Part shown: positions 22,410 to 33,011 of the stretch, piece after piece | Layout: each line of letters starts with the position of its first letter | Numbering within the stretch: position 1 is the first letter of the stretch | Assembly: GCF_001553855.1 (NCBI RefSeq) | Contig: NZ_LQWV01000001.1 | Coordinates: forward strand, 124,001 to 188,000 | Reading direction: 5' to 3' | Source: Streptococcus gordonii | GTDB lineage: Bacteria; Bacillota; Bacilli; Lactobacillales; Streptococcaceae | DNA length: 64,000 nucleotides | Made by a program: the position numbers and the translations under genes | Notes under the pieces: generated by a model | What the model saw: the letters and a program-made list of their open reading frames with translations, nothing else | What the model was told of the DNA's origin: nothing | Databases searched by the model: none

Positions 22410-23651
22410 TTAAATTGCCCAGTCTCCATTTCTAAAGATTGCTACACGGCTACCGTCTTCGCGGATACCGTCGATATCCATCTGGTTAGAGCCAATCATA
22501 AAGTCCACATGGACATCCGAGTGGTTGAGACCTGCTGCCTCCAGCTCTTCTTCGGAGAAATTCTCTCCGCCCACTACACTAGTCGCATAAGCAGCTCCGA
22601 TAGCCAAGTGATTAGATGCATTTTCATCAAAGAGAGTATTGAAGAAAGTAATGCCTGACTGAGAAATCGGGCTTGGATCTGGTACCAAGGCACATTCACC
22701 TAAAGCACGCGCACCATCATTTTCAAAGACAAGATCCTTCATAACCTGGTCACCCTTTTTAGCGGTAATATCTACAATCTGGCCATCCTTAAAGGTCACT
22801 TTGATGCCTTCGATGATATTGCCATTATAGCTGAGAGGCTTGGTACTGGTCACATAACCATCAGCTCGACGGAAGTCCGGTGCTGTAAAGACCTCTTCTG
22901 TCGGCATATTGGCAATGAAATATTCGCCCTGAGCATTGAGACTGCCAGCTGACTCCCAGTGATGGTTCTTAGGCAAGCCCAATGTCAAGTCAGTTCCCGG
23001 CGCTGTGTAGTGGAGAGCAGAAAATTGCTCTTCATTTAAAATCTTCGCTTTTGAGCTGAGTTTTTCTTCATGAGCCTTCCAAGCCGCAACTGGATCATCC
23101 TCATAGACCCGACAGGTTTTGAAAATCTGATCCCAGAGAAGATCTACTGCTTCCTCATCGCTGGCTGCATTTGGAAAGACCTTCTTAGCCCACTCAGTAC
23201 CAGCTGCTGCAGCGACTGTCCAGCTGACTTTATTGGATTGGGTTGCGATTCGCATCGGTTTCATAGCTAGTCCCAAGGCCTTAGCAGAAGCTGATAATTT
23301 CTCAGCATCCACGCCATTCAAAGCACCTGGGTCAGATGAACGGACACCCAAACGACTGGCTTTCTTTTCTAGAAGATAGTTCATCTCAGCCACCTTATAG
23401 TCAGGGATGTTGTCCAAGCGGTCCATCGGCGCATGGAGGAATTTCTCCCGCGTACTCAAATCATCCGCCCACTGGACGATGACCTCGTGAGCACCCCGAG
23501 CATAAGCCTCCTTGACAATCAAGTGGGCTAATTCACGCTGCTCTACATCAATATTGAGCGCTACCGTGTGCCCTGGCTGCACATTGATACCATTAGCCAC
23601 CAATAATTTAGCATATTTTTCTAAGTTTTCTTTAAAATTTGGTAAAACCAT
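22410..23651 (-). CDS. pepS: Aminopeptidase PepS (family M29)
   Basis: The start is the ATG at 23651 behind AAGGAG, giving 413 residues, the usual PepS size. The sequence follows the family throughout: MVLPNFKENLEKYAKLLV start, VEQRELAHLIVKEAYARGA, and the C-terminal metal-binding half with IEGIKVTF, GECALVPDPSPIS (Glu), GAAYATSV and NHSDVHVDFMIGS (His, Asp). M29 enzymes are dimetal aminopeptidases; PepS prefers arginine or aromatic N-terminal residues and works in cytoplasmic peptide use. Two small membrane-protein genes follow. Confidence 0.93.
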   Translation of the reverse strand: MVLPNFKENLEKYAKLLVANGINVQPGHTVALNIDVEQRELAHLIVKEAYARGAHEVIVQWADDLSTREKFLHAPMDRLDNIPDYKVAEMNYLLEKKASRLGVRSSDPGALNGVDAEKLSASAKALGLAMKPMRIATQSNKVSWTVAAAAGTEWAKKVFPNAASDEEAVDLLWDQIFKTCRVYEDDPVAAWKAHEEKLSSKAKILNEEQFSALHYTAPGTDLTLGLPKNHHWESAGSLNAQGEYFIANMPTEEVFTAPDFRRADGYVTSTKPLSYNGNIIEGIKVTFKDGQIVDITAKKGDQVMKDLVFENDGARALGECALVPDPSPISQSGITFFNTLFDENASNHLAIGAAYATSVVGGENFSEEELEAAGLNHSDVHVDFMIGSNQMDIDGIREDGSRVAIFRNGDWAI

Positions 23652-23846
23652 TTTTTTCTCCTTAATAAGCAATATTCTCTTCCTAGTATACCATAAGTAC
23701 ACGCCTCCTGCAGAATCCTTACAACAGAAAGTGCCTTTCCTTCCGTCTTGAATACTTTTTTCTCTGCCTTGAATACTTTTTTCTCTGCTAGAATATTAAA
23801 AATCAAGTCTATTATTTAAAGCTTATACAAGACTTCCTACGATGAG

Positions 23847-23885
23847 AAAAACGCCTGAATCAAGAATGTTTCAGACGTTTGGATT
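23847..23885 (-). terminator. Terminator after the beta-helix/AAA gene
   Basis: Stem AAACGYCTGAA with a minus-strand T run, just past the stop at 23901. Confidence 0.75.
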
Positions 23886-23900
23886 TTTGAAAGCTGAGGA

Positions 23901-26753
23901 TTAGGGAATGACATAGCCTTGGTCATCTACCATATGAGGATGTTCTGAATTTCCATTCTCCCTCAAGGCTTCCAAATCTTGATCCAAAATGGAATTGTAG
24001 TCTGTACTTCCTTCACGTGTTACACGAGTTGATACTTGTCGTAAAAGTTTTTCGTTGAGATTTCGAACCCAGCGACCGTTACTGTGGTCATTGGCACGCA
24101 AATAATTTCCTTTCACAATTTCTCCATAGAGAGCTTCATTGACTTGGTAGCCTTGCTTGCGTAATCCCATGAGACCGATCTCTACAATCTCATCTGGATT
24201 ATAGTCCTCAAAGTCAAAGACATTTGGAATCCGACTTTGCAATCCTGAATTGACTTGCAAGAAGTCATGCATCTCCCTAGTATAACCAGCAAAGATAATG
24301 ACGATATCTCGACGGTGATCCTCCATAAATTTGAGGACTTCATCCAAGGCCTCCTTCCCGAAATCATCATTCTGACCAGTGTAGAGCGTGTAAGCTTCAT
24401 CGATGAAGAGGACCCCACCTAGCGCACTTTCTAAGACTTCACGCGTCTTTAAGGCTGTTTGGCCTTGGTAGCCACCAACCAGATTGCTTCTAGATACTTC
24501 GATGAATTTCTTCTGCTTGATGACCCCTTTTTGGAAGAGAATATTCCCCAAAATGCGAGCAACAGTCGTCTTCCCTGTACCAGGGTTTCCAAGAAAGAGC
24601 GAGTGCAGCGTTGTATCTTCCACAAGACCACCTTGCTCTGCTCGTTTTTGATTGAACTCAGCCATGGCTACAAACTGTTCGACTTGCTCTTTCACTTTTG
24701 CAATTCCAACCAAGCGGTTGAGAGCTACCATACCATCTTCTTCTTTGTCTGCCCCTACCTGGTACTTGCCTTGATTGAGAACAGCATCAATGTCGATATT
24801 AAGGATGGTCTCGATATCATCTGAACCTTGAGCCACCACTCGGTCTGCCATAGTCTTGGTCAATTGCTCATCTAGATTACGAATCCAGCGACCATTGCTC
24901 TTATCCAATGATCCATCGTAGGCCCGCTTGACATGACGAGCATAGTAATCGCGGTCTTCGAGCTTATAGTCTCCCTTGTTCAAGATCATTTCACCCAGTT
25001 GGACAATTTCATCTCCGGTGAAATCCTCAAAGATGAAGTTATTAGGGACACGCGAACGGAGTCCTGGATTAGTCTTTAAGAACTCCTCCATTTCTTTGGT
25101 ATAGCCGGCAAAAATAATCATGATCTCATCACGATTGTCCTCCATAAATTTAAGGATGGTATTGATGGCCTCGATCCCAAAGTCGACATCACTGTCTTTT
25201 TTATCCAAACTATAAGCTTCATCAATAAAGAGGATCCCACCACGAGCTTTTTCAAGAAGAGCCTGGGTCTGCTCAGCTGTCCCTCCAACATTAGAGGAGA
25301 TTAAGTCTGACTCAGTCGCTTCGACAAAACGAAATTCCTTACCGGAAAGGACACCTGCCTCAAAGAGAACTTCTCCCAAGAGGCGGGCAACGGTCGTCTT
25401 CCCTGTACCAGGATTTCCCATGAAGGCTGCATGTAGCGTTTGCTTTTCAGGAGCCTTGCCATTTGCGATCCGCTTTTTGTTAAATTCTACCATGTTGATC
25501 ATTTTTTTGATCTCATGTTTGACCTTCTCAAGACCAATCAGGCTATTGAGTTCTTCCAGTGCATCGCGTTTCTTTTCTTGTTCAGAAGCAGTTGCTGTAG
25601 TAGTTGGAACAGTTGCATCAGATGCAGTGCCTGAAGAAGGTGTTTGCGGATTAGCTTTAGCCACTTCTCTGCCTACAAGATAATCACAGCCATCCTCAAT
25701 CTCAGTTATCAGATCACGCGCATCTCCCTGTGTATAAGTAACGGCGTCTGCCTTTACATAGGCAGAACTTTGAAGTCGAATATTTGGATCGGCAATTTTA
25801 TGGAAGACCATCTGGTCCGCCATCACTACACTATCCGAAAAAGCACCGAATGAAATTCTTTGAGCATTTTCCGCAAGGAAAGTAGTTTCTCCTGTCAAAG
25901 CCGCGAACGATAGGTCATAAATGCATAAAAATTCTGTGAAAGTGGCTTGATGAGCTCGAAGCATACTTCCGTACGAATTCAAGGACGTAATGCAATCCGA
26001 ATCAGAATTGAATTGAACGTTATTATTAAGGCAAACCGCAGTCCCACCAGGCAATTCGATTTTGCAGTTCTCAGATTTCCAGACTACATTATCTAACCAA
26101 ACTGGTGGATAATCCATTTCAAGATTCCCACCTTTAACAGTAGAGTTTTTGAGAATCACTTCTGAGTTAGTCGCACTGATCGTATTAATATCATATTTTT
26201 CAAGGTCGACGGTTTCTAAGGTCAACCTAGCTCCATCTGATAGATCGATTCTAGACAAAATCCTTGAATGACTGATTGATAATTCTGAAGCCACAATACC
26301 GATTGAAGCATCGTGTTTTTCGGGAACCTTCATTTCTATATCAGTTAAGATTAGTTTAGAATGCGTGTCTGCATATAGAAAAAAGTTCTGATTGTTTTGG
26401 GTGCTAATTTCAAAACAAACCTGCTTACAAGTGACTTCAGATCCACTCCATAACAGGAGGGTAGAATAATTCCCCGTGATTTTAAAACACAAATTTTCAA
26501 AGGTGACCTTTGCTCCTGCTACAAATCGGAAAGCCGCTTCAATGGTATTCTTAAAGATTTGGCCATTGCCATTTGGATTAGAAACCACTTGCCCTACAAA
26601 ATGTAGCTCCTTATCAATTACAATTTCCTGATTGGTCGGCCATTGAAAAGCGTATCCATCTTCAAACTCGATGATGTCCCCATTCTGAGCTTTGTTATAA
26701 GCATCCATAAAATTCCAACTATTGTTGTAAGGACCTACTAAATATTTCGCCAC
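23901..26753 (-). CDS. Beta-helix-like N-terminus fused to two CbxX/CfqX-type AAA ATPase domains
   Basis: The likely start is a GTG at 26753 (VAKYLVGPYNNSWNFMDAYN), because AGGAG stands eight bases before it; the product has 950 residues. Residues 1-360 form short repeated strands (VTFENLCFKI, LILTDIEMKV, VILKNSTVKG), as in pectate-lyase-like right-handed beta-helices. A Ser/Thr/Ala-rich linker (about 370-395) follows. AAA domain 1 has Walker A GNPGTGKTTVARLLG near 446 and Walker B GGILFIDEAYSL near 509. AAA domain 2 has GNPGTGKTTVARILG near 723 and GGVLFIDEAYTL near 783. Both end with an NGRW-RNL motif. The ATPases match the CbxX/CfqX (SpoVK, EccA) type. No signal peptide. Function unknown. 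Confidence 0.85.
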   Translation of the reverse strand: MAKYLVGPYNNSWNFMDAYNKAQNGDIIEFEDGYAFQWPTNQEIVIDKELHFVGQVVSNPNGNGQIFKNTIEAAFRFVAGAKVTFENLCFKITGNYSTLLLWSGSEVTCKQVCFEISTQNNQNFFLYADTHSKLILTDIEMKVPEKHDASIGIVASELSISHSRILSRIDLSDGARLTLETVDLEKYDINTISATNSEVILKNSTVKGGNLEMDYPPVWLDNVVWKSENCKIELPGGTAVCLNNNVQFNSDSDCITSLNSYGSMLRAHQATFTEFLCIYDLSFAALTGETTFLAENAQRISFGAFSDSVVMADQMVFHKIADPNIRLQSSAYVKADAVTYTQGDARDLITEIEDGCDYLVGREVAKANPQTPSSGTASDATVPTTTATASEQEKKRDALEELNSLIGLEKVKHEIKKMINMVEFNKKRIANGKAPEKQTLHAAFMGNPGTGKTTVARLLGEVLFEAGVLSGKEFRFVEATESDLISSNVGGTAEQTQALLEKARGGILFIDEAYSLDKKDSDVDFGIEAINTILKFMEDNRDEIMIIFAGYTKEMEEFLKTNPGLRSRVPNNFIFEDFTGDEIVQLGEMILNKGDYKLEDRDYYARHVKRAYDGSLDKSNGRWIRNLDEQLTKTMADRVVAQGSDDIETILNIDIDAVLNQGKYQVGADKEEDGMVALNRLVGIAKVKEQVEQFVAMAEFNQKRAEQGGLVEDTTLHSLFLGNPGTGKTTVARILGNILFQKGVIKQKKFIEVSRSNLVGGYQGQTALKTREVLESALGGVLFIDEAYTLYTGQNDDFGKEALDEVLKFMEDHRRDIVIIFAGYTREMHDFLQVNSGLQSRIPNVFDFEDYNPDEIVEIGLMGLRKQGYQVNEALYGEIVKGNYLRANDHSNGRWVRNLNEKLLRQVSTRVTREGSTDYNSILDQDLEALRENGNSEHPHMVDDQGYVIP

Positions 26754-26886
26754 ACTCTTCTCCTCTTTTCTTCTGATTACCAATAAAAACTCACTGATTT
26801 ATCAGCTCATTTACGAAATTCTACACACTAAAAATTGTAACACAATCCAGGTTCAATGAAAACATCTAGAAGCGGTTATAAAACTT

Positions 26887-26925
26887 AAAAACCTCTATTT
26901 TCCTTTTTTTGAAAATAGAGGTTTT
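26887..26925 (-). terminator. Strong terminator between the small ORFs and the beta-helix/AAA gene
   Basis: Perfect 15-base arms (AAAACCTCTATTTTC and complement) with a T run on the minus strand; a plus-strand T run is also present inside the loop. Confidence 0.85.
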
Positions 26926-26928
26926 GAT

Positions 26929-27078
26929 CTAATCTTTAAAGAGAGACAAGAGAGTTACCATAACTACAGTGGAGCAGACCAAGCCGGTTACTTTTATGAT
27001 CGTATCCGTGTCTAGCTCTAATTGATAACTAAACGATTTTTGAGCTGGTTTATCTTCTGCTACAATACTAAATCTCAT
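26929..27078 (-). CDS. Small single-pass membrane protein (49 aa)
   Basis: An ATG at 27078 has AAAGGGGAAAAA before it and opens 49 codons to a stop at 26929, three bases from a strong terminator. The N-terminal half is hydrophilic (MRFSIVAEDKPAQKSFSYQL) and the C-terminal half has one membrane helix (IIKVTGLVCSTVVMVTLLSL). Ribosome site, length and terminator position support a real gene. Family not recognised. It lies between polC and the beta-helix/AAA gene. Confidence 0.6.
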   Translation of the reverse strand: MRFSIVAEDKPAQKSFSYQLELDTDTIIKVTGLVCSTVVMVTLLSLFKD

Positions 27079-27091
27079 TTTTTCCCCTTTC

Positions 27092-27202
27092 TTACTCCTG
27101 ATCCAGATACAAGATTTGCGCTTCCGGGCTAGTAGTTAGAAGATTGACAATCAGAAAACTCAAAACTTCTTCTAATAAGTTTTCCTTAAGTTCACGCTTC
27201 AT
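27092..27202 (-). CDS. Very small ORF (36 aa) upstream of the membrane ORF
   Basis: ATG at 27202, 36 codons: MKRELKENLLEEVLSFLIVN and further residues to LYLDQE. It looks amphipathic and helical. There is no clear ribosome site before the ATG, and the frame is open upstream without a start. The stop lies 13 bases before the start of the 49-residue ORF, so coupling is possible. Weak call. Confidence 0.35.
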   Translation of the reverse strand: MKRELKENLLEEVLSFLIVNLLTTSPEAQILYLDQE

Positions 27203-27230
27203 AGACAACTTAAAATCATTTTGAATTATT

Positions 27231-30200
27231 TTAGAAAAACTCATCAAACAGACTCAACTGGTTATCCTCAGGCATATTGCCCAGGATTCCCATATCGTCC
27301 ATTTTTTCGACTAGGGTGCTAGAGAGACCACCGCGTTTGCGGAGCTCTGTCTTAGAGAGGAATTCGCCTTCTTCCCGTGCTCTGACCACTTGGCGGGCAA
27401 CGTTGTCACCCAAACCGTCCATAGCAGAGAACGGTGGAATAAGTGTATCTCCTTCGATGAGAAACTCGGTCGCGTGGCTCTTGTAGAGATCCAGCTTTCC
27501 AAATTTGAAGCCCCGCTCCAGCATTTCATTGACGATTTCCAAAGTCGTATAAAGGTCAATTTCTACATTGGAAGCCTCGTTGTTCTTGCGTTTTTCAGCG
27601 ATTTCGCTCATTCGGCGCTTGACAGCATCAAGTCCGCCACTCATGGTCTTAATATCAAATGCCTTGGCCCGGATAGAGAAGTAGGCGCAGTAGTAATAAA
27701 TCGGATGATGCACCTTGAAGTAGGCCACCCGCAGGGCCATCATAACATAGGCTGCCGCATGGGCCTTGGGGAACATGTACTTGATCTTTCCACAGGACTC
27801 GATGTACCATTCTGGCACATTGTTTTCCTTCATGGCTGCGATGTAGCCATTGCGCTCTTCTTCAGAAATCTTCAGCCAGAGGCCCTTCCGCACGCGCTCC
27901 ATGATCGTAAAGGCCATCTTAGGATCCAAGCCCTTGTGCATGAGGTAAACCATGATGTCGTCCCGACAACCGATAACGGTAGACAGGTCCGCAATCCCTT
28001 GCTTGATCAAGTCCTGAGCATTGCCCAGCCAAACATCCGTACCATGAGAGAGACCAGATAGCTGTAAGAGCTCGGCAAAGGTGGTCGGATGGGTCTCATC
28101 AACCATGCCCCGTACAAAATTGGTCCCAAACTCTGGAATCCCCAGCATACCAGTCGGCGTGCCGATTTGCTCCTGAGTCACACCCAGAATATCTGTTCCA
28201 GAAAAGAGGGCCATGACACCTGGATCATCCATAGGAATATCAGTAGGATCAATACCAGACAAGTCTTGAAGCTTCCGAATCATGGTCGGATCATCATGCC
28301 CCAGAACGTCCAGCTTGAGGACATTTTCATCGATATCATGGAAGTTAAAGTGGGTAGTCTGCCACTCGGCTGTCACATCGTCGGCTGGATATTGGACCGG
28401 TGTAAAGTCATAAACATCCATGTAGTTAGGGATAACAACGATTCCGCCCGGGTGTTGTCCAGTTGTCCGCTTAACTCCAGCCGCTCCCTGCGCCAGACGC
28501 TCAACTTCGGCGTCTCGGTAGAACTTCCCGTAGTCGCGCTCGTAGCCCTTGACAAATCCATAAGCTGTCTTAGCTGCAACGGTACCAACGGTACCAGCCC
28601 GAAAGGCATACTCCTCACCAAAGATATCACGCACATCCAAGTGAGCGCTAGGCTGATCCTCTCCGGAGAAGTTCAAATCAATATCGGGTACCTTGTCCCC
28701 GTCAAATCCAAGGAAGGTCTCAAACGGAATATCTTGCCCATTTTTGCTAAGTTTGTGGCCACACTTTGGACAGTCCTTATCCGGCATATCAAAGCCAGAA
28801 CCATAGGAGCCGTCCGTAATGAACTCGCTGTATTGGCATTTGCCACAGACATAGTGGGGTGATAGAGGATTGACCTCGGTAATCCCGATCATGGTCGCGA
28901 CAAAGCTAGATCCGACAGACCCACGCGAGCCTACCAGATAGCCCCGCTCATTGGAGCGTTGCACCAGCATCTGTGAAGCCAGGTAAATCACGGCAAAGCC
29001 ATTCCCCAAGATAGAGGTCAACTCTTTTTCAATCCGCAAGTCTACGATATCCGGCAGCGGATTACCATAAATCTCAAAGGCTTTTTGATAGGTCAGCTCG
29101 GCAACCGTCTCCTCGGCCTTATCAATGAAAGGTGTATAGAGGTCGCCCTTGACCACCTCTACCGGCTCAAAGGTCTCCGCCAGCTGATTCGGATTGGTGA
29201 TGACTAGCTTCTTAGCTAAGTCCTCGCCCAAGAAGGCAAATTCGTCCAGCATCTCATTGGTGGTCCGGAAGTGAGCCTTAGGAAGCGGAGCCGGCTGGGC
29301 ATTTTCACCGTGACCAATGGTCCGGTTAATCATGGCTCCCTGACCGAGACTCCGGACGATAATCTCCCGGTAGATTTCTTCTTCCGGCTCGATATAGTGC
29401 ACGTTCCCCGTCGCAAGGACAGGCTTGCCCAAGCGGTCTCCGACCTCAATAAGATTGCGAATAATAGTCTGCAGTTCTTCCTGGTCCTTGATTTGCTCCT
29501 TGGCAATCAGTGGCTCATAGATAGCCGGTGGCATAACCTCGATAAAGTCATAATACTTGGCTACTTCGACAGCCGCATCCACCCCCTGAGAGACAACAGC
29601 GTCATAGACTTCGCCTTCTGAGCAGGCAGAGCCCAGAATCAGGCCTTCACGATGGGCGTCCAGAACGGTCCGTGGAATCCGCGGTACGCCTTCAAAATAC
29701 TTGGTATTGGACAGACTGACTAACTTGAAAATATTTTTTAGTCCCGTCTGATTTTTTACATAAATGGTCGCATGCTTGACCCGAGCCTTCTTGTAAGAAT
29801 TCTCATCGACAAGATCCGTATTCAGATCCTTGAGATTGGTCACACCATGCTTTTCAGCCACATCCTTGATAAAGATAAAAAGGAGACGGCCCGTCGCTTC
29901 CGCGTCATAGTTGGCCATGTGGTGGTGCTCCAGAGCAATCTGGAAACGCTTGGTCAAAGGCCCCAGACCATGACGCTTGTACTCTGGATAAAGATTGCGG
30001 GCAAATTCCAGCGTGTCAATGACTGGCTGGGTAATTTTCGGCAGGCAATGACGCTCATAATTGACATTCATAAAGCCCACGTCAAAGGTGGCATTATGGG
30101 CAACGAGGATGCTGTCCTTGCAAAATTCTTGAAATTCTTTGAGCACCTGCTCCAGTGGTTTGGCATTGCGGACATGCTCATCTGTAATCCCAGTCAAGTC

Positions 30201-31619
30201 CGTAGTAAAGGCCGACAGGGGATGCCCAGGATTGATAAACTCATCAAACTCAGCGATGATATTGCCCTTGTGCATCTTGCTGGCAGCGACCTGAATCAAG
30301 TCATTGTAGACGGCTGAAAGACCCGTTGTTTCCACGTCAAAGACTACATAGGTCGCATCGCTCAGCTCCATATCCACTTCATTGTAGACGATGGGTACCC
30401 GGTCTTCTACAATATTGGCTTCCATACCGTAAATCAGCTGGATACCAGCCTTCTTGGCAGCCTTGTAGCCATGGGGAAAGCTCTGCACATTGCCATGGTC
30501 GGTAATGGCGACAGCCTTGTGGCCCCATTTGGCAGCCGTTGCAACGATTTCCTCTACCTCAGGCAGAGCATCCATAGTAGACATATTGGTATGGGCGTGA
30601 AACTCGACCCGCTTCTGCCCCTCAGGCATCAAGTCCTTGCGCTCATAGTGGGTAACTTCCTGCACATCCTGTACATTCATGGTCAGGTCACGGGTAAAGT
30701 TGTTCATCTCCACATTTCCACGTACGCGGAGCCAAGCACCCTTCTTAATCATGTCAAACTTCTTGGCTTCTTCTTCGTTTTTCATCCATTTCTGCAAGGA
30801 GAAGCTGGAAGTATAGTCTGTCATCTTGAAGTTAAGCAAGACCCGGCCGGTCCGAGTAACCTTCTGCTCCAGATCAAAGACCATTCCCTCAAAGACCAGA
30901 CGATTTTCCTCAGTCTGAACTTCAATCATAGGGGTAATCTCTGCCTTGTCCAGCTTTGGTTTAGCCGCAGCCTTGCGAGCTTGGAAATCATAGGCTGGTT
31001 TTTCCTCTGGCGGTGGCGCCATTTGCTGTAGAGATTCCATGGCTTTGAGAGCTTCTTCATTAGCTTCTTGAACAATCTTGTCATTTTCTGCCTGGAAATT
31101 CTCTGCCTGTTGCTGGGTTAACTCATCGCTGTGCTGAACCTGACAGGCCAGCTGAGGAAAACCATACTTGACTAGCTGGCGACTGAGATTTGGTAGGTGA
31201 TTCTTGCGAAAATGCTCAGTATCAATGGTTGATGGTCCTTCAATTAGCAACTTGTCCCCATCCAAATGAACCTGCAAATCCTGATAAAGGCTCTTAAATC
31301 CATGGCTGGCACATGGACCTTCCTCAAAGGCCAGCTGGTAATAAGCCTGCAAGAGCTCATCCGATATCTGAGGCGCCTGACAATGAATTTCAAAAATAGC
31401 TTGGTTGCCTGTCTTCGAAAACTCTTGATCTAAGCGCTTCTGCAATTCCCTAAAAATCTCAATGGGTAGAATATCCGCAAAAGAAAAATGAAATTCCCAG
31501 ACCCGACTGACCTTGTGGAGCAAAACCTTCTCGATTTCTGCATTCAAAAAGGCCTCTGAATTTCTCATTTCCAGTGGCATATCTAGCTGATTCATTAAAA
31601 TTTCAAACTTGTTTGACAT
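27231..31619 (-). CDS. polC: DNA polymerase III subunit alpha, PolC type
   Basis: The 1462-residue protein is a full-length Gram-positive PolC. Order: N-terminal domains (1-220), OB fold (about 235-330), PHP domain (begins [20 protein letters not shown]) interrupted by a DEDD 3'-5' exonuclease ([34 protein letters not shown]), then the C-family polymerase with zinc cysteines (CGKC ... CPKCGHK) and catalytic palm [12 protein letters not shown]. It is the main replicative polymerase, with built-in proofreading. Start ATG with GAGGAAATGTC. It is followed by the two small ORFs. Confidence 0.97.
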   Translation of the reverse strand: MSNKFEILMNQLDMPLEMRNSEAFLNAEIEKVLLHKVSRVWEFHFSFADILPIEIFRELQKRLDQEFSKTGNQAIFEIHCQAPQISDELLQAYYQLAFEEGPCASHGFKSLYQDLQVHLDGDKLLIEGPSTIDTEHFRKNHLPNLSRQLVKYGFPQLACQVQHSDELTQQQAENFQAENDKIVQEANEEALKAMESLQQMAPPPEEKPAYDFQARKAAAKPKLDKAEITPMIEVQTEENRLVFEGMVFDLEQKVTRTGRVLLNFKMTDYTSSFSLQKWMKNEEEAKKFDMIKKGAWLRVRGNVEMNNFTRDLTMNVQDVQEVTHYERKDLMPEGQKRVEFHAHTNMSTMDALPEVEEIVATAAKWGHKAVAITDHGNVQSFPHGYKAAKKAGIQLIYGMEANIVEDRVPIVYNEVDMELSDATYVVFDVETTGLSAVYNDLIQVAASKMHKGNIIAEFDEFINPGHPLSAFTTDLTGITDEHVRNAKPLEQVLKEFQEFCKDSILVAHNATFDVGFMNVNYERHCLPKITQPVIDTLEFARNLYPEYKRHGLGPLTKRFQIALEHHHMANYDAEATGRLLFIFIKDVAEKHGVTNLKDLNTDLVDENSYKKARVKHATIYVKNQTGLKNIFKLVSLSNTKYFEGVPRIPRTVLDAHREGLILGSACSEGEVYDAVVSQGVDAAVEVAKYYDFIEVMPPAIYEPLIAKEQIKDQEELQTIIRNLIEVGDRLGKPVLATGNVHYIEPEEEIYREIIVRSLGQGAMINRTIGHGENAQPAPLPKAHFRTTNEMLDEFAFLGEDLAKKLVITNPNQLAETFEPVEVVKGDLYTPFIDKAEETVAELTYQKAFEIYGNPLPDIVDLRIEKELTSILGNGFAVIYLASQMLVQRSNERGYLVGSRGSVGSSFVATMIGITEVNPLSPHYVCGKCQYSEFITDGSYGSGFDMPDKDCPKCGHKLSKNGQDIPFETFLGFDGDKVPDIDLNFSGEDQPSAHLDVRDIFGEEYAFRAGTVGTVAAKTAYGFVKGYERDYGKFYRDAEVERLAQGAAGVKRTTGQHPGGIVVIPNYMDVYDFTPVQYPADDVTAEWQTTHFNFHDIDENVLKLDVLGHDDPTMIRKLQDLSGIDPTDIPMDDPGVMALFSGTDILGVTQEQIGTPTGMLGIPEFGTNFVRGMVDETHPTTFAELLQLSGLSHGTDVWLGNAQDLIKQGIADLSTVIGCRDDIMVYLMHKGLDPKMAFTIMERVRKGLWLKISEEERNGYIAAMKENNVPEWYIESCGKIKYMFPKAHAAAYVMMALRVAYFKVHHPIYYYCAYFSIRAKAFDIKTMSGGLDAVKRRMSEIAEKRKNNEASNVEIDLYTTLEIVNEMLERGFKFGKLDLYKSHATEFLIEGDTLIPPFSAMDGLGDNVARQVVRAREEGEFLSKTELRKRGGLSSTLVEKMDDMGILGNMPEDNQLSLFDEFF

Positions 31620-31785
31620 GACATTTCCTCGTACAGTAGTGACCTTATTTTACCATAAATCAGCACTTTTTTCGACAGAAAAAGGACAGAGCAATGCTCA
31701 GCTCCCCATATAATTATCAAGACTTTTTTCTTGATCCTAAGTTATGATATAATAGAAAAAACATTTACCTAAAGGAGTCTTAACT

Positions 31786-32328
31786 GTGAAGAAAATCTTA
31801 CTAGCTAGCATCTGTCTACTGACCCTAACTGCTTGTAGCACGACCAGTCAGAATAAGCAAGAAAATACACCCAAGCAAAGTCAGAGTCAAAGTAAAACCA
31901 AAGAAGAAAAGACACAGACGAAAACTTTTTCTAAAAAAATCGATGAGCATTATACTAATTCAGTCAAACTTTTCTATACTAAAGACAAGATCCTATCTTT
32001 CCAACTCATTTCCAGCCAGGCTATCCCTGAAGAAAGTCAAAAAATGAGTGTTGAAGAATTAAAGAAATCTTATAGTGAAGATCTTAAGAAAAGTTCCATG
32101 ATTGAAAATCAAGAAAAGCTAAAAGGACTTAAAATTCATCTTAAAATTTCTGAAGACAAGAAAAACGCTATAGCCATTTTTGACTTTGATCTCAGCAAAA
32201 TAGATCAAGAACAGTTGATTCAATCAGCAAGTGACTCTGAAAGTAGTCAAACTTTCTTCAGGAAACTTCAAGATAAACCAGAAGTTGTCTTTGATTATTT
32301 GAAGGGGCAAGGACTCGAAGAAGAATAA
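31786..32328 (+). CDS. Lipoprotein of unknown function
   Basis: A GTG start at 31786 has AAGGAG eight bases before it. The 180-residue precursor has a lipoprotein signal peptide, KKILLASICLLTLTAC, with Cys 17 as the lipidated residue. A Ser/Gln/Lys/Thr-rich linker follows, then a mixed domain with FSKKIDEHYTNSVKLFYTKD and IHLKISEDKKNAIAIFDFDL. No enzymatic motif. It should be anchored on the outer face of the membrane. It is divergent from polC and about 110 bases before another extracytoplasmic protein gene. Confidence 0.75.
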   Translation: MKKILLASICLLTLTACSTTSQNKQENTPKQSQSQSKTKEEKTQTKTFSKKIDEHYTNSVKLFYTKDKILSFQLISSQAIPEESQKMSVEELKKSYSEDLKKSSMIENQEKLKGLKIHLKISEDKKNAIAIFDFDLSKIDQEQLIQSASDSESSQTFFRKLQDKPEVVFDYLKGQGLEEE

Positions 32329-32440
32329 AAAAGCTTTCTGATTAATTTTTAAACTTATACCTGTTCATAAATTTTAGTATATTTTCTAATACCAGTTATT
32401 AACTTTTGTTCTATTTTACTATAAATTTCAAGGAGTCTTT

Positions 32441-32908
32441 ATGCACTTAACTAAAAAAACTGTTCTTATTGGTGTCGCTTCTCTTCTTATTTTAGGCTTA
32501 GCTGCATGGGGAGTAAATTTATTTCTCGTTAAGCACAACGCTCAGCAAAGTTTTGATAAAAATTTTATTCACTATCAAGCAAAAAGTGACGATCACGAAA
32601 CTTTTATTACTCAAGGCATCGGAAAAAAAGAAGTCTATAATTTATCCTACTCTCCTTCTAAGAAGACCATTGAAATAACCAAATCAACTAAAAATGGAGA
32701 TAGCTATTCTGCCGATTCCATTTACGGAGCAGTAAAACTCTATGATATAAAACAAAACAGTAATAGCTACGTCTTCATAACAGCTGCAAAACCAATAATC
32801 GTTGACTTCGGAATGACTTCAGTAAGGGTAACTTATGATGGAGGTAATTTTGAGACCCCATACTCTGAACTGCATTTTGGTGAATCTTTCCCTAGTGAAG
32901 ACAACTAG
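32441..32908 (+). CDS. Membrane-anchored extracytoplasmic protein, unknown function
   Basis: A 155-residue protein with an N-terminal membrane anchor (TVLIGVASLLILGLAAWGVN) and no cleavage site that I can define. The outside part is strand-rich (KKTIEITKSTKNGDSYSADS, YVFITAAKPIIVDFGMTSVR). AAGGAGTCTTT precedes the ATG, the same ribosome site as in the preceding lipoprotein gene, and the upstream region has little room for a separate strong promoter, so the two may be expressed together. Family not recognised. Confidence 0.7.
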   Translation: MHLTKKTVLIGVASLLILGLAAWGVNLFLVKHNAQQSFDKNFIHYQAKSDDHETFITQGIGKKEVYNLSYSPSKKTIEITKSTKNGDSYSADSIYGAVKLYDIKQNSNSYVFITAAKPIIVDFGMTSVRVTYDGGNFETPYSELHFGESFPSEDN

Positions 32909-33011
32909 ATTGCTACTTCTCTAGACTAACAGTCTTTAACGATCAACTAACCAAGCTATTCAGCTGTGGTTAGTTTTTGTTTACAAAAAAAGCGGTTGAA
33001 ACCGCCTTTAT

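Noticed and set aside
22408..22429. Earlier start for the small membrane protein inside pepS
   Set aside because: No ribosome site there; the ATG one base after the pepS stop is the simpler start.
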